Origin: Planctomycetota bacterium
GTDB taxonomy: Bacteria; Planctomycetota; UBA1135; UBA2386
Assembly: GCA_016793305.1 (NCBI GenBank)
Contig: JAEUHU010000438.1
Location: forward strand, 1-34,370
Reading direction: 5' to 3'
Length of the DNA stretch: 34,370 nucleotides
Position 1 is the first letter of the stretch, and the number at the start of each line of letters is the position of its first letter. Below are positions 16,076 through 24,066 of this stretch, in pieces. The notes beneath the pieces were generated by a model. That model searched no databases and was not told where the DNA came from. It was given only the letters and a program-made list of their open reading frames with translations. The position numbers and the translations under genes were made by a program.

Positions 16076-16130
16076 ACCTCGCCCACCTTCCCAACCAATC
16101 GCTCAACCCAAACCTCCAAGGACACTCCCC
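16076..16130 (+). promoter_or_regulatory. C-rich, G-poor leader before the small basic gene
   Basis: Of these 55 bases 29 are C and only 4 are G, in a chromosome where C and G are otherwise balanced. Such unstructured C-over-G RNA is what Rho binds (rut-like), and it would also favour ribosome access. An AAGGA about ten bases before the ATG at 16131 is the likely ribosome binding site. No promoter hexamers were recognised in it. Confidence 0.4.
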
Positions 16131-16286
16131 ATGGCTCGTTCTCGTCGAAAGAACGGTGGTCCGCGCCGCGGCACCTTCAAGCGCCGCAAGCTCGGCAAGG
16201 GCTATCTGGCGAACCGGTCGGAGCCGCAAGGCAACCGCCCGGTGCTGCGCATCACCGAGCCGGCTGCCACGCCGGCCAAGGACTGA
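16131..16286 (+). CDS. 51-residue highly basic protein, possibly ribosome-associated
   Basis: No family assigned with confidence. The ATG at 16131 follows an AAGGA ribosome binding site. The first 25 residues (MARSRRKNGG, then PRRGTFKRRKLGKGY) are dominated by Arg, Lys and Gly, and the C-terminus (EPAATPAKD) is mildly acidic. Composition, size and position 77 bases after rplC suggest a ribosomal or nucleic-acid-binding protein, loosely like the tiny bTHX protein or the small basic proteins of some phyla. I see no alignment that proves either. Third-position GC and the clear ribosome binding site support real coding. Confidence 0.72.
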   Translation: MARSRRKNGGPRRGTFKRRKLGKGYLANRSEPQGNRPVLRITEPAATPAKD

Positions 16287-16304
16287 ACCGCGCGCGGCGC
16301 AGGC

Positions 16305-17660
16305 ATGGCCGCGCCGCCGCGTAGCGAGCTCCCGCCGGCCTCGCCGGCGGTCGGAGCCGACGATCGCCACACGGGCGATCACCCTTCGCTCGCGTCGGCG
16401 TCGAGTCGGCCGAGCGAAGCCCCCTCGCTCGGCGACGCACCGACCGAAGTCGACGTGGTCGTCGTCGGAGCCGGAGCCGCTGGCCTGATGGCTGGCATCC
16501 AAGCGGCGAGGCGTGGCCGCTCCACGATCGTGCTCGAGAAGAAGCAGCAGCCCGGCCTGAAGATCCTGATCAGTGGCGGCGGCCGCTGCAACCTGACGAC
16601 GACACGACACGGCAGCGACCTCGAAGCCCAGTACGGGGCGGTGCGTGGCCGGTTCCTGCGGCACGCACTGCGGTCGTTTCCGCCGAGCGCCTTGCGGGCG
16701 TTCATCGAGCAGGCCGGCGTGCCGCTGCAGGAGGAGGACCTCGAGAAGCTGTTCCCGGTGTCGCAGCGGGCCGCCGACGTGGTGGCGGCCTTGCTGGGCA
16801 CCCTGCGCGAGGCCGGCGCCAGGCTGCTTCTCGGAGCGCCGGTGACCGCGCTCGAGCGGCACTCGCGCGGCTTGCTGGTGCAGAGTGCGCGCGGCGCGTT
16901 CCTCGCCGGTTCGGTCGTGCTGGCGACCGGCGGACTCAGCTACCCGAAGACCGGCGCCACCGGCGACGGCTACGCGTTCTGCCGAGCGCTCGGCCATTCG
17001 ATCACCGCGACCTTCCCGGCGCTCGCACCGCTCCTGGTCGATGGCTGGGTGCGCGACCTGCAGGGCATCGTGCTGCCCGACGCGACGCTCGCTTCGCTCG
17101 ACGCCGCGGGGCGGGTGCGAACCGTCCGGCAGCGACCGATCCTGTTCACCCACCAAGGACTGTCTGGCCCGGCCCCGATGGATCTCGCTGGCGACCTCGA
17201 AGAGGCGCTCGGCCTGGGCTCGGTGCGGTTCGACTTCACGCCCCATCGCAGCCAGGAGGAACTCGACGCCGAGTGGCGCGCGCTGGCGGCGACGCACGGC
17301 CCGCGGCGCGTCGAGGCGATGCTGCCGGCGACCTTGCCGGAACGGCTGCGCGGCACGCTGGCGACGTTGGCCGGCGTGGCCGGCCGAAGCCTCGCGAACC
17401 TGCCGCGCGACGGCCGCCGGCGCCTCGTGCAGGTCTTGAAGGACCTGCGTGTGCCGGTGGCGAGGAGTCGCGGCTACGACCACGCGGAGGTCACGCGAGG
17501 GGGCGTGGTCCTCGACGAGATCGAGGCGCGAACCATGCAGAGCAAGGTGGTGCCGGGCCTGTTCGTGTGCGGCGAACTGCTCGACGTCGACGGGCCGATC
17601 GGCGGGTTCAACTTCCAGGCAGCGTTCGCGACCGGCCGGCTCGCCGGGCTGTCGTGCTGA
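16305..17660 (+). CDS. NAD(P)/FAD-dependent oxidoreductase, HI0933/BaiN family
   Basis: Flavoprotein of the HI0933 (YhiN/BaiN-like) family, 451 residues as drawn. It has the dinucleotide-binding VVVGAGAAGLMAG (53-65), the family signature SGGGRCNLT (90-98), a second nucleotide motif VVLATGGLSYPKTGATGDGY, and the C-terminal CGELLDVDGPIGGFNFQAA that closes the FAD site. The first 48 residues are Ser/Pro/Ala-rich and absent from typical members of about 400 residues. The true start may lie later, for example the GTG at 16455, or the extension may be disordered. Substrate is unknown; members include steroid or flavonoid reductases and uncharacterised enzymes. It precedes mnmE by 37 bases and is probably co-transcribed with it. 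Confidence 0.88.
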   Translation: MAAPPRSELPPASPAVGADDRHTGDHPSLASASSRPSEAPSLGDAPTEVDVVVVGAGAAGLMAGIQAARRGRSTIVLEKKQQPGLKILISGGGRCNLTTTRHGSDLEAQYGAVRGRFLRHALRSFPPSALRAFIEQAGVPLQEEDLEKLFPVSQRAADVVAALLGTLREAGARLLLGAPVTALERHSRGLLVQSARGAFLAGSVVLATGGLSYPKTGATGDGYAFCRALGHSITATFPALAPLLVDGWVRDLQGIVLPDATLASLDAAGRVRTVRQRPILFTHQGLSGPAPMDLAGDLEEALGLGSVRFDFTPHRSQEELDAEWRALAATHGPRRVEAMLPATLPERLRGTLATLAGVAGRSLANLPRDGRRRLVQVLKDLRVPVARSRGYDHAEVTRGGVVLDEIEARTMQSKVVPGLFVCGELLDVDGPIGGFNFQAAFATGRLAGLSC

Positions 17661-17697
17661 CCATGCGGGCGCCCTGACCATCATGGCGATCTAGATC

Positions 17698-19041
17698 ATG
17701 CTGGGCGACACCATCGTGGCCCTGGCCTCGGCGCCGGGCAGCAGCGAACGCGCGGTGCTGCGGCTGTCCGGCCCACGGGCGCGCGCGGCTGCGGCGCTGG
17801 TGTTCACACCAGCCCTGCCGGAAGTGCGATGTCAGATCGACGGCGTCGTGCGGGTCCGGGGCCTGCAATTCCAGGCCTTGGCGCTCTTCCTGCGCGGGCC
17901 GCGTTCCTTCACCGGCGAGGACACCGTCGAACTGCACGTGCTCGGCAGTCCGCTGCTGGTGGAGCTGTTGATCGAGGCCTTGTGCGTCGGCGGGAAGGAG
18001 CTGGGCGTGCGGGTGGCCTTGCCAGGCGAGTTCACGGCGCGGGCGGTGCAGAACGGCAAGCTGGACGGTCTCGGCGTCGAGGGACTGCTGGTCCTGTTGC
18101 ACGCCGCCGACCGCCAGCAGGCGGCGATGGGCGTGCAGTGGTTGCAAGGCGGCAGCGGCGCAGTGGTGCACACCGTGCGCTCGGCCCTGCAGGACACCTT
18201 GGCGCTGCTCGAGGCGGGGCTCGACTTCGACGAGCGGGAGGCAGGGGCGGTGCCGACGTCGGTGTGGGCACCGCAGGTGCGGCGCATCGCCGCCCAGCTG
18301 GCGCAGGTGCTGGCCACAGCGCCGGTGGTCGCTACCGGTGGGGAAGTGATGCTGCTCGGCTGCAGCAATGCCGGCAAGTCGTCCCTGTGCAACGCGCTGG
18401 CCGAGCGCCCCGAGGTGCTCGTGGACGCGGCGCCGGGCACCACCCGCGACGTGTTGCGGGTGGCGATCGGCGACGATGCCGCCGTGTTCGATGCACCGGG
18501 CGACCTCGACCAACCGGCGAGCGAGGACGCGATGGCGTTGGCGCTGCGCGGCTCGCTGCTCGGCGGAGCGCGCGGCGTGTTGCTGGTGCTCGATGCCTCG
18601 TCGCCGCGTGCGCCGACCTTGGCGTTGGCGCAGCAGGCGGCAGCCGGACTGCCGGTGTTCGGGCTGGTCTGGACCAAGCGGGACCTGGTGCACGAGCTGC
18701 CCTCGGTTCCCGCGGCCATCGCAGCCCTGCTGCCGCCGCAGGCGCCGGTGTTCGTCACCAGCGCCACCGCAGGTCTCGGCATCGCCGATCTACGCGCGTG
18801 GCTGCGCCGCACCGCCAAGGCGTCGCCGGTCGCCGCCGGGGCGGAGCTCCGGCGCGGCCTCGCCGACGCGGAAGCTGGCGTGCTCCGCGCGCTGCAGCTC
18901 GCCGAGGCCGAGCAGGTGGCTCCCGAACTGGTCGCGGTCGACCTGCAGGCGGCCCTGCGAGCGCTCGATGGGCTGGTGGGCAACCACTCGCCCGAGGACC
19001 TGCTCGACCGGATCTATGCGCGGTTCTGCCTCGGAAAGTGA
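17698..19041 (+). CDS. mnmE: tRNA uridine-5-carboxymethylaminomethyl GTPase MnmE (divergent)
   Basis: With MnmG it modifies the wobble uridine (U34) of several tRNAs; a dimeric cytosolic GTPase, 447 residues. The N-terminal folate-binding domain is recognisable (DTIVALASAPG, SFTGEDTVELHVLGSP, LPGEFTARAVQNGKLD). The GTPase insert has G1 GCSNAGKSS (221-229), G2 TTRD (248-251), G3 DAPG (265-268) and G4 TKRD (326-329). The C-terminus ends FCLGK with the catalytic Cys444. Several normally strict positions differ: G1 lacks the Pro of GxPNxGKS, G3 is DAPG rather than DTAG and lacks the following LR, and the segment after NGKLD is rewritten. It may still be functional, but GTP hydrolysis could be altered. 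mnmG is not in the window. Confidence 0.9.
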   Translation: MLGDTIVALASAPGSSERAVLRLSGPRARAAAALVFTPALPEVRCQIDGVVRVRGLQFQALALFLRGPRSFTGEDTVELHVLGSPLLVELLIEALCVGGKELGVRVALPGEFTARAVQNGKLDGLGVEGLLVLLHAADRQQAAMGVQWLQGGSGAVVHTVRSALQDTLALLEAGLDFDEREAGAVPTSVWAPQVRRIAAQLAQVLATAPVVATGGEVMLLGCSNAGKSSLCNALAERPEVLVDAAPGTTRDVLRVAIGDDAAVFDAPGDLDQPASEDAMALALRGSLLGGARGVLLVLDASSPRAPTLALAQQAAAGLPVFGLVWTKRDLVHELPSVPAAIAALLPPQAPVFVTSATAGLGIADLRAWLRRTAKASPVAAGAELRRGLADAEAGVLRALQLAEAEQVAPELVAVDLQAALRALDGLVGNHSPEDLLDRIYARFCLGK

Positions 19042-19086
19042 CGAGCAGTGGCCCCCAGAATGCAGCATCTTCTGTCGTCCGCGCCT

Positions 19087-19116
19087 TTGACACACAACGG
19101 CTTGGGGCAGTATGGT
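19087..19116 (+). promoter_or_regulatory. Sigma70-type promoter for nrdR-ATP-cone-smc
   Basis: TTGACA (19087-19092) and TATGGT (19111-19116) are separated by 18 bases, in the 185-base gap before nrdR. A start near 19123 would give a leader of about 100 bases. This is the best promoter match I found in the window. No convincing NrdR box was seen around it. Confidence 0.6.
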
Positions 19117-19226
19117 CCGACCGTCTGCAGGTTTCTGGGTGGCCGGGGTCAGCCGGTCGTCCCGTGCGCCGAGTCCCTTCCTTCGGTGCGCCGTGTGTGG
19201 CGGTGCGTCGAGGGCGAACGAGTGCC

Positions 19227-19724
19227 ATGCGTTGCCCGTATTGCAAGGCCGACAACGATCGTGTCATCGATTCGCGCGCGAGCGCGGATGGGTTTGCGAT
19301 CCGTCGACGGCGCGTCTGCTCCGATTGTGGTCGTCGTTACACGACCTACGAACGGGTCGAGACGGCGCCGCTGCGCGTGGTGAAGAAGAACGGCGAACGC
19401 ACCGCGTTCGACCGCCAGAAGGTGCTCGGTGGCATGTTGCGTGCGTGCGAGAAGCGACCGGTCTCCCTCGAGCAACTCGAGGTGATCGCCGACCGCATCG
19501 AACGACAGTGCATGGAGGCCTTCGACAAGGAGGTGCCGAGCAAGGTGATCGGCAACCTCATCATGCAGGAGCTTCGGCAACTCGATCAGGTCGCCTACGT
19601 CCGGTTCGCATCGGTCTATCGCGAGTTCAAGGACGTCACGCAATTCCTGGAGGAGCTGAAGCCCATGCTGGAGAAGCGGCGGGAGGGAGGTCATGAAGCG
19701 GCGGACGGAACATCTGGTGGCTAA
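19227..19724 (+). CDS. nrdR: Transcriptional repressor NrdR
   Basis: Nucleotide-sensing repressor of ribonucleotide reductase genes, 165 residues from the ATG at 19227. The zinc ribbon has Cys3, Cys6, Cys31 and Cys34 (MRCPYCK and VCSDCGRRYTTYE), with the conserved VIDSR between the pairs. The ATP-cone spans about 49-139 (VVKKNGERTAFDRQK to VAYVRFASVYREF). Length and order match the family. The open frame extends upstream through mnmE in another frame, but only the part from 19227 is NrdR. Its 3' end overlaps the next gene by 32 bases. No ribonucleotide reductase gene lies in the window. Confidence 0.97.
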   Translation: MRCPYCKADNDRVIDSRASADGFAIRRRRVCSDCGRRYTTYERVETAPLRVVKKNGERTAFDRQKVLGGMLRACEKRPVSLEQLEVIADRIERQCMEAFDKEVPSKVIGNLIMQELRQLDQVAYVRFASVYREFKDVTQFLEELKPMLEKRREGGHEAADGTSGG

Positions 19725-20100
19725 GCGCGACGGTCGTCGCGAGTTCCTGCGCGCGACCAAGCTGGCGCGTTCGATCCATCTGGCGCTGCACAGCGTCGGC
19801 GTCGACGAGGACTGGCGCGCGCTCGAGCTCGCCAACGTCGTGCTGCAGGGGCTGCGGCAGAAGCGCGCCAGCGTCGTCGTCGACGCCGACCTGGTCGTGC
19901 TGCGCACCGAGGAGATCTCCGACGCGGTCCAGCACCTGCTGGTCGTGACCGGCCAGGCAGCGGCCGCGGTCGCCTACGGCGCGGTCGCCGCCGAACGTTC
20001 TCGCCGGCGTGCGTCGGTCGCGACCCTGGCGCGGGTCGCCGACGGGCTGTCGTTGGACCCGCTGCTGGCGGCGCGCGAGCGCCGCTTGGCGAAGGAGTAG
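19693..20100 (+). CDS. Small ATP-cone-like protein overlapping nrdR
   Basis: 135 residues. The ATG at 19693 lies within nrdR in another frame and follows a strong GGGAGGGAGG ribosome binding site. The sequence reads as a stand-alone ATP-cone: VAKRDGRREFLRATKLARSI at the N-terminus matches the nucleotide-binding start of ATP-cones (compare VVKKNGERTAFDRQKV of NrdR next door). RTEEISDAVQHLL and AVAYGAVAAERSRR match the closing helices. A basic tail follows. No catalytic domain is attached. Coupling to nrdR suggests it senses ATP/dATP with, or against, NrdR. The family call is from motif reading only; the genetic coupling is directly visible. Confidence 0.75.
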   Translation: MKRRTEHLVAKRDGRREFLRATKLARSIHLALHSVGVDEDWRALELANVVLQGLRQKRASVVVDADLVVLRTEEISDAVQHLLVVTGQAAAAVAYGAVAAERSRRRASVATLARVADGLSLDPLLAARERRLAKE

Positions 20101-20103
20101 CCG

Positions 20104-23100
20104 ATGCGGCTCAAACGCCTCGTCGCTCGCGGCTTCAAGTCGTTCGCCGATCGCACCGAGTTCGAGTTCGACTCGCGCTTGACCGGCATCATCGGCCCGA
20201 ACGGCTGCGGCAAGTCCAACGTCGTCGACGCCATCAAGTGGGTGCTCGGCGACCAGCGCGCGAAGAGCCTGCGCGGCACCGAGATGACCGACGTCATCTT
20301 CAAGGGTGCCGAGGGGCGCGAGGCGATGGGCATGGCGGAGGTGACGATCACCTTCGAGGATCCCGAGGGCCGCGTCGACGGCCGCACCGAGATCGACATC
20401 TCGCGACGCCTGACGCTCGACAAGGAGTCGAGCTACCTGCTGAACGGCAGCGACGTGCGCCTGAAGGACGTGCGCGACGTGCTGCTCGACACCGGGCTCG
20501 GCACCGGCGGCTACGCGGTGATGGAGCAGGGCCGCATCGACGCGGTGCTGTCGGCCAACCCGGAGGCGCGCCGCGCGATCTTCGAGGAAGCGGCCGGGGT
20601 GTCGCGCTTCAAGATCCAGAAGAAGGAGACGCTGCGCAAACTCGAGCGCACCGACCAGAACCTGGCGCGCATCACCGACCTGCTCGAGGAGCGTTCGCGC
20701 CGGATCCGCAGCCTGCGCATCCAAGCCGGCAAGGCGCGGCGTTGGCAGGAGCTGCAGGCAGCGCTGCAGGACCTGCGCGCCGCCCTCGCAGTCGTCGAAG
20801 GGCGCCAACTGCGCGCCGAGAACGAACTGCACGACCGGCGCCTCGGTGACCTGCAGGTCGAGCTCGCCGCTGCCGAAGACGGCCGCGACCAAGCCGCCGA
20901 GCAGTTGGTTGCGGCGGACGAAGCGATCACCACGGCGTCGCAGGCCCTGGCCAAGGTGCAGGACGAGCTGCGCAGCTGCCAGGGTGAACTGTTGACGCAT
21001 CGCGAGCGCGCCGAGGCGCACAAGCGCCGCGCCGCCGACCTGCTCGCCGAACTCGAACGCGGTCGCCAACGGGCCCAGGGGATCACCGACCAGCGCGACG
21101 AGCGGGCGTTGGCCCTGACCGTCGCCCGCGACGAGGTCGCCCAGAAGGAGGACGAACTCGCCGAGTTGCTGCAGGCGATCGAGGCGCAGCGCAGCGCCGC
21201 CCAGCAGGCGCTCGCCGCGCTGCGCGCCCTGCAGCAGGACCGCGAAGCGCTGCGCGAACGCCAGCTCGACCTGTTGCACCGCCGCACCCGGGCCCGCAAC
21301 GCCGCCGCCGATGCGACCGCCAAGCTCGGCGCGGCGCGCGCGCGCGAGCAGCGGCTCGCGGAACGTTCCGTGGTGCTCGACGGCGAAGCCCAGCGGCTCG
21401 CGGCCGAACTCATCACCTGGCGCGGCGATCTGGTCGACCTCGGCACGCGCGAACGCCTGCTGACCGAACGCGAGGCCGTGGCACTCGCGGATCTCGAGGG
21501 CGCCGACGCCGCCGCGGGCGCGCTCGCCGAGCAGGAGTCGACGTTGCGTCGCGAGGTGACCGAGCTCGAAGGCCGCCGCCAGGCGCTGGTGGCGATGGAA
21601 TCGCACATGGAGGGCTTCGACGCGGGCCCGCGCCACGTGCTGCAGAGCAACCCGCCGGGTCTGCGTGGCCGCCTGCTCGACCTGATCGAGATCGACGTGC
21701 GGCACGGTGCGGCCCTCGAGGCAGCGCTCGGCCCGTACGTGCAGGCGCTGGTCGTCGACACCCGCGAACACGCGGCGGCGATCGTGCGCGACCTCGCCGA
21801 ACGCCGGCTCGGTCGGGTGCTGCTGCTGGTCGAGGAAGCGTTCGGCGAAGCGCCGCCGTGTGCGGCGAAGTCGTCGCTGCTCGAACCGCCGGTGGGCGTC
21901 TCGTACTTGACCGACCTGGTGCGGCACGTCGCCGGCCAGGTGGCCGCGTCGAGCGAGGTACCGAGTGTGGCGGCCGATCCGGCTGGCGTGGCGCCCATGG
22001 TTCCGGAGCAGGTTGCTCCGGCTGCGCCGCCGGAGGCCACCAGCGGACGGGCTGGGCGCGGCAACAGCGAGCAGCTGCTCGGTTGGTTGCTGCGTGGCGT
22101 CGTGGTCGCCGACTTCGACATCGCCGACAGCAGCCGCGCCGACCTGTGCTTCGTCACGCCGGACGGCACGCTGGTGTGTGGCCCGCGCATCGAAGGCGGC
22201 GGGGTCGCCGAGGGCCACTCCGGCCTCGTCGTGCGCCGCTCGCAGATCCAGGAACTCGGCGTCGCCGCCGAAGCGGTCCAGCAGCAGCTGCAGGCGTTGC
22301 AGGCCGGGCGCGAGCAGGCCACCGGCCGCGTCGATCGGTTGAAGCGCGAGCTGAAGGCCATCGGCGAGGCGCTGTCGAGCGTGCGTCGCCAGGCGCAGCA
22401 CGCGCACGGCCAGGAGACCCGGCTCACCGCTCGCGACCAGGACGTGGCACGCGAACTCGGCGAGCTGGCGCACGAAGCGGCCGAGCTGTCGCGCGTGCGT
22501 TGCCAGGCGCTCGGTCGGCTGGGCCAGGCGCTGTTCGACCAGTTCCTGCTGTCGCGCCACGAGCATCTGGCCCAGGCCAGCGAGCAGGAGTTCGGCCAGC
22601 GCATCGCGGACGCCGAGGCGCACGCGGCCCAGCAGCAGCGTGGCGAGCAGGAGCTGCGCATCCGCCAGGTGCAGGCCGAACAAGCCCGCGAAGGGGCGCT
22701 GCGTTCGATCCGCATGCACGACGAGGCGCTGCGCGACTTCGCGCGGGCGCTGCAGGAACTCGACGATCGCCAGCGCGATGCCGAAGAGGATCGCACCACC
22801 GCGGTCGCCGAGTACGAGCGGTTGGCCGAGACCGCCGCGGTGCTCGAGGACCGCCTCGCCGAACTCGAGGCCGACAAGCTCGATGCCAGCTCGGCGGTCG
22901 ACGGTTCGCGCAGTGCCCGCGCCCAGGTGCAGCAGGAAGTGCAGCGCTGGGAGCAGCGCCGTGCGCAGGCCAACGAAGCGCTGACGCAGACGAAGCTGCA
23001 CCGTGCCGACGTCGGCCACCGCTTCACGCGCCTCGAGGAACGGCTGCGCGACGACACCGGCATCGAGCTGTGTCGCTGCCTCGGCGAGGTCGAAGGTGTC

Positions 23101-23997
23101 GGTCTCGAGGACTGGCGGCGCTATCCCGGGCCGATGCCGGCCGCCGGCGTCGTCGAACAGTTGCAGGGGCCGCCCTTGCCGCCGGAGCTGGTGAACAGCT
23201 GGTATGGCCTGCAGCGGCTGTGGGACCGCTCGGACTTCGACCTCGACGGCGTGCGCAAGGAAGTGCAGGCTCTGCAGGGCCAGAAGGAGCGCCTCGGCGC
23301 CGTCAACCTCGACGCCGTGAAGGAACTCGAGGCCGAAGAGGGCCAGTTCACGACGCTCGAGCAGGAGGTCGCCGACCTCAAGGAAGCGCGCCGGTCGCTG
23401 ATGGAGACGCTGAAGAAGCTCGAGGCCGAGTCGAAGGCGCTGTTCGAGCAGACCTTCCACGAGGCCCGGAAGAACTTCCAGGAGATCTTCCGCAAGCTCT
23501 TCCAGGGCGGCAAGGCGGACATGTTCCTGTCGTTCGACCAGGTCGGCAAGAACGAGGACATGCTCGAGGCGGGCATCGAGATCGTGGCGCAGCCGCCGGG
23601 CAAGCAGCTGCAGTCGATCAACCTGCTGTCCGGTGGCGAACGTTCGCTGACCGCGGTGGCGATCCTGTTCGCACTGTTCAAGGTGCGGCCGAGCCCGTTC
23701 TGCATCCTCGACGAAGTCGACGCGGCGCTGGACGAGACCAACGTCGAGCGCTTCCTGCGGGTGCTGCGCGACTTCACCGAGCAGACGCAGTTCTGCATCG
23801 TCACGCACCACAAGCGCACGATGGCCGAGTGCCAGGTGCTCTACGGGATCACCATGCAGCGCCGCGGCGTCAGCTCGCGCATCGCGGTGTCGCTGCAGGA
23901 GGTCGACAGCTTCACCGAGGGGGCTGTGCCGGCGAACAAGCCCGACCCGGCGAAGAAGCAGCGCATCGCCGGTGAAGAGGCGGTCGGCTTCGGCTGA
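20104..23997 (+). CDS. smc: Chromosome partition protein SMC
   Basis: ATPase of the bacterial condensin that compacts and segregates the chromosome, 1297 residues, longer than the usual 1150-1200. It starts 3 bases after the ATP-cone gene, behind AAGGAG (20092-20097). N-terminal head: GFKSFAD, Walker A GPNGCGKS (31-38), and the Q-loop region ending in VLGDQRAKSLRG. Two long coiled coils rich in Glu, Arg, Gln and Ala flank a hinge at about 515-690. The hinge carries an Ala/Pro/Val-rich insertion (about 614-656). C-terminal head: LSGGERSLTA (from about 1175) and Walker B ILDEVDAALD (from about 1201). The long antisense reading frame opposite is a shadow. scpA and scpB are not in the window. Confidence 0.97.
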   Translation: MRLKRLVARGFKSFADRTEFEFDSRLTGIIGPNGCGKSNVVDAIKWVLGDQRAKSLRGTEMTDVIFKGAEGREAMGMAEVTITFEDPEGRVDGRTEIDISRRLTLDKESSYLLNGSDVRLKDVRDVLLDTGLGTGGYAVMEQGRIDAVLSANPEARRAIFEEAAGVSRFKIQKKETLRKLERTDQNLARITDLLEERSRRIRSLRIQAGKARRWQELQAALQDLRAALAVVEGRQLRAENELHDRRLGDLQVELAAAEDGRDQAAEQLVAADEAITTASQALAKVQDELRSCQGELLTHRERAEAHKRRAADLLAELERGRQRAQGITDQRDERALALTVARDEVAQKEDELAELLQAIEAQRSAAQQALAALRALQQDREALRERQLDLLHRRTRARNAAADATAKLGAARAREQRLAERSVVLDGEAQRLAAELITWRGDLVDLGTRERLLTEREAVALADLEGADAAAGALAEQESTLRREVTELEGRRQALVAMESHMEGFDAGPRHVLQSNPPGLRGRLLDLIEIDVRHGAALEAALGPYVQALVVDTREHAAAIVRDLAERRLGRVLLLVEEAFGEAPPCAAKSSLLEPPVGVSYLTDLVRHVAGQVAASSEVPSVAADPAGVAPMVPEQVAPAAPPEATSGRAGRGNSEQLLGWLLRGVVVADFDIADSSRADLCFVTPDGTLVCGPRIEGGGVAEGHSGLVVRRSQIQELGVAAEAVQQQLQALQAGREQATGRVDRLKRELKAIGEALSSVRRQAQHAHGQETRLTARDQDVARELGELAHEAAELSRVRCQALGRLGQALFDQFLLSRHEHLAQASEQEFGQRIADAEAHAAQQQRGEQELRIRQVQAEQAREGALRSIRMHDEALRDFARALQELDDRQRDAEEDRTTAVAEYERLAETAAVLEDRLAELEADKLDASSAVDGSRSARAQVQQEVQRWEQRRAQANEALTQTKLHRADVGHRFTRLEERLRDDTGIELCRCLGEVEGVGLEDWRRYPGPMPAAGVVEQLQGPPLPPELVNSWYGLQRLWDRSDFDLDGVRKEVQALQGQKERLGAVNLDAVKELEAEEGQFTTLEQEVADLKEARRSLMETLKKLEAESKALFEQTFHEARKNFQEIFRKLFQGGKADMFLSFDQVGKNEDMLEAGIEIVAQPPGKQLQSINLLSGGERSLTAVAILFALFKVRPSPFCILDEVDAALDETNVERFLRVLRDFTEQTQFCIVTHHKRTMAECQVLYGITMQRRGVSSRIAVSLQEVDSFTEGAVPANKPDPAKKQRIAGEEAVGFG

Positions 23998-24066
23998 ACC
24001 AGCCTCGGCCGGACTGGCGGCGGGCACCGGCTTCCGCGCGGCGGCCGGTTGCGTCACACTGAGGCC

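Noticed and set aside
12401..17684. Several long minus-strand frames opposite the DUF58, VWA, rplC and flavoprotein genes
   Set aside because: Each lies opposite a gene with firm family motifs and shows the composition of an antisense shadow.
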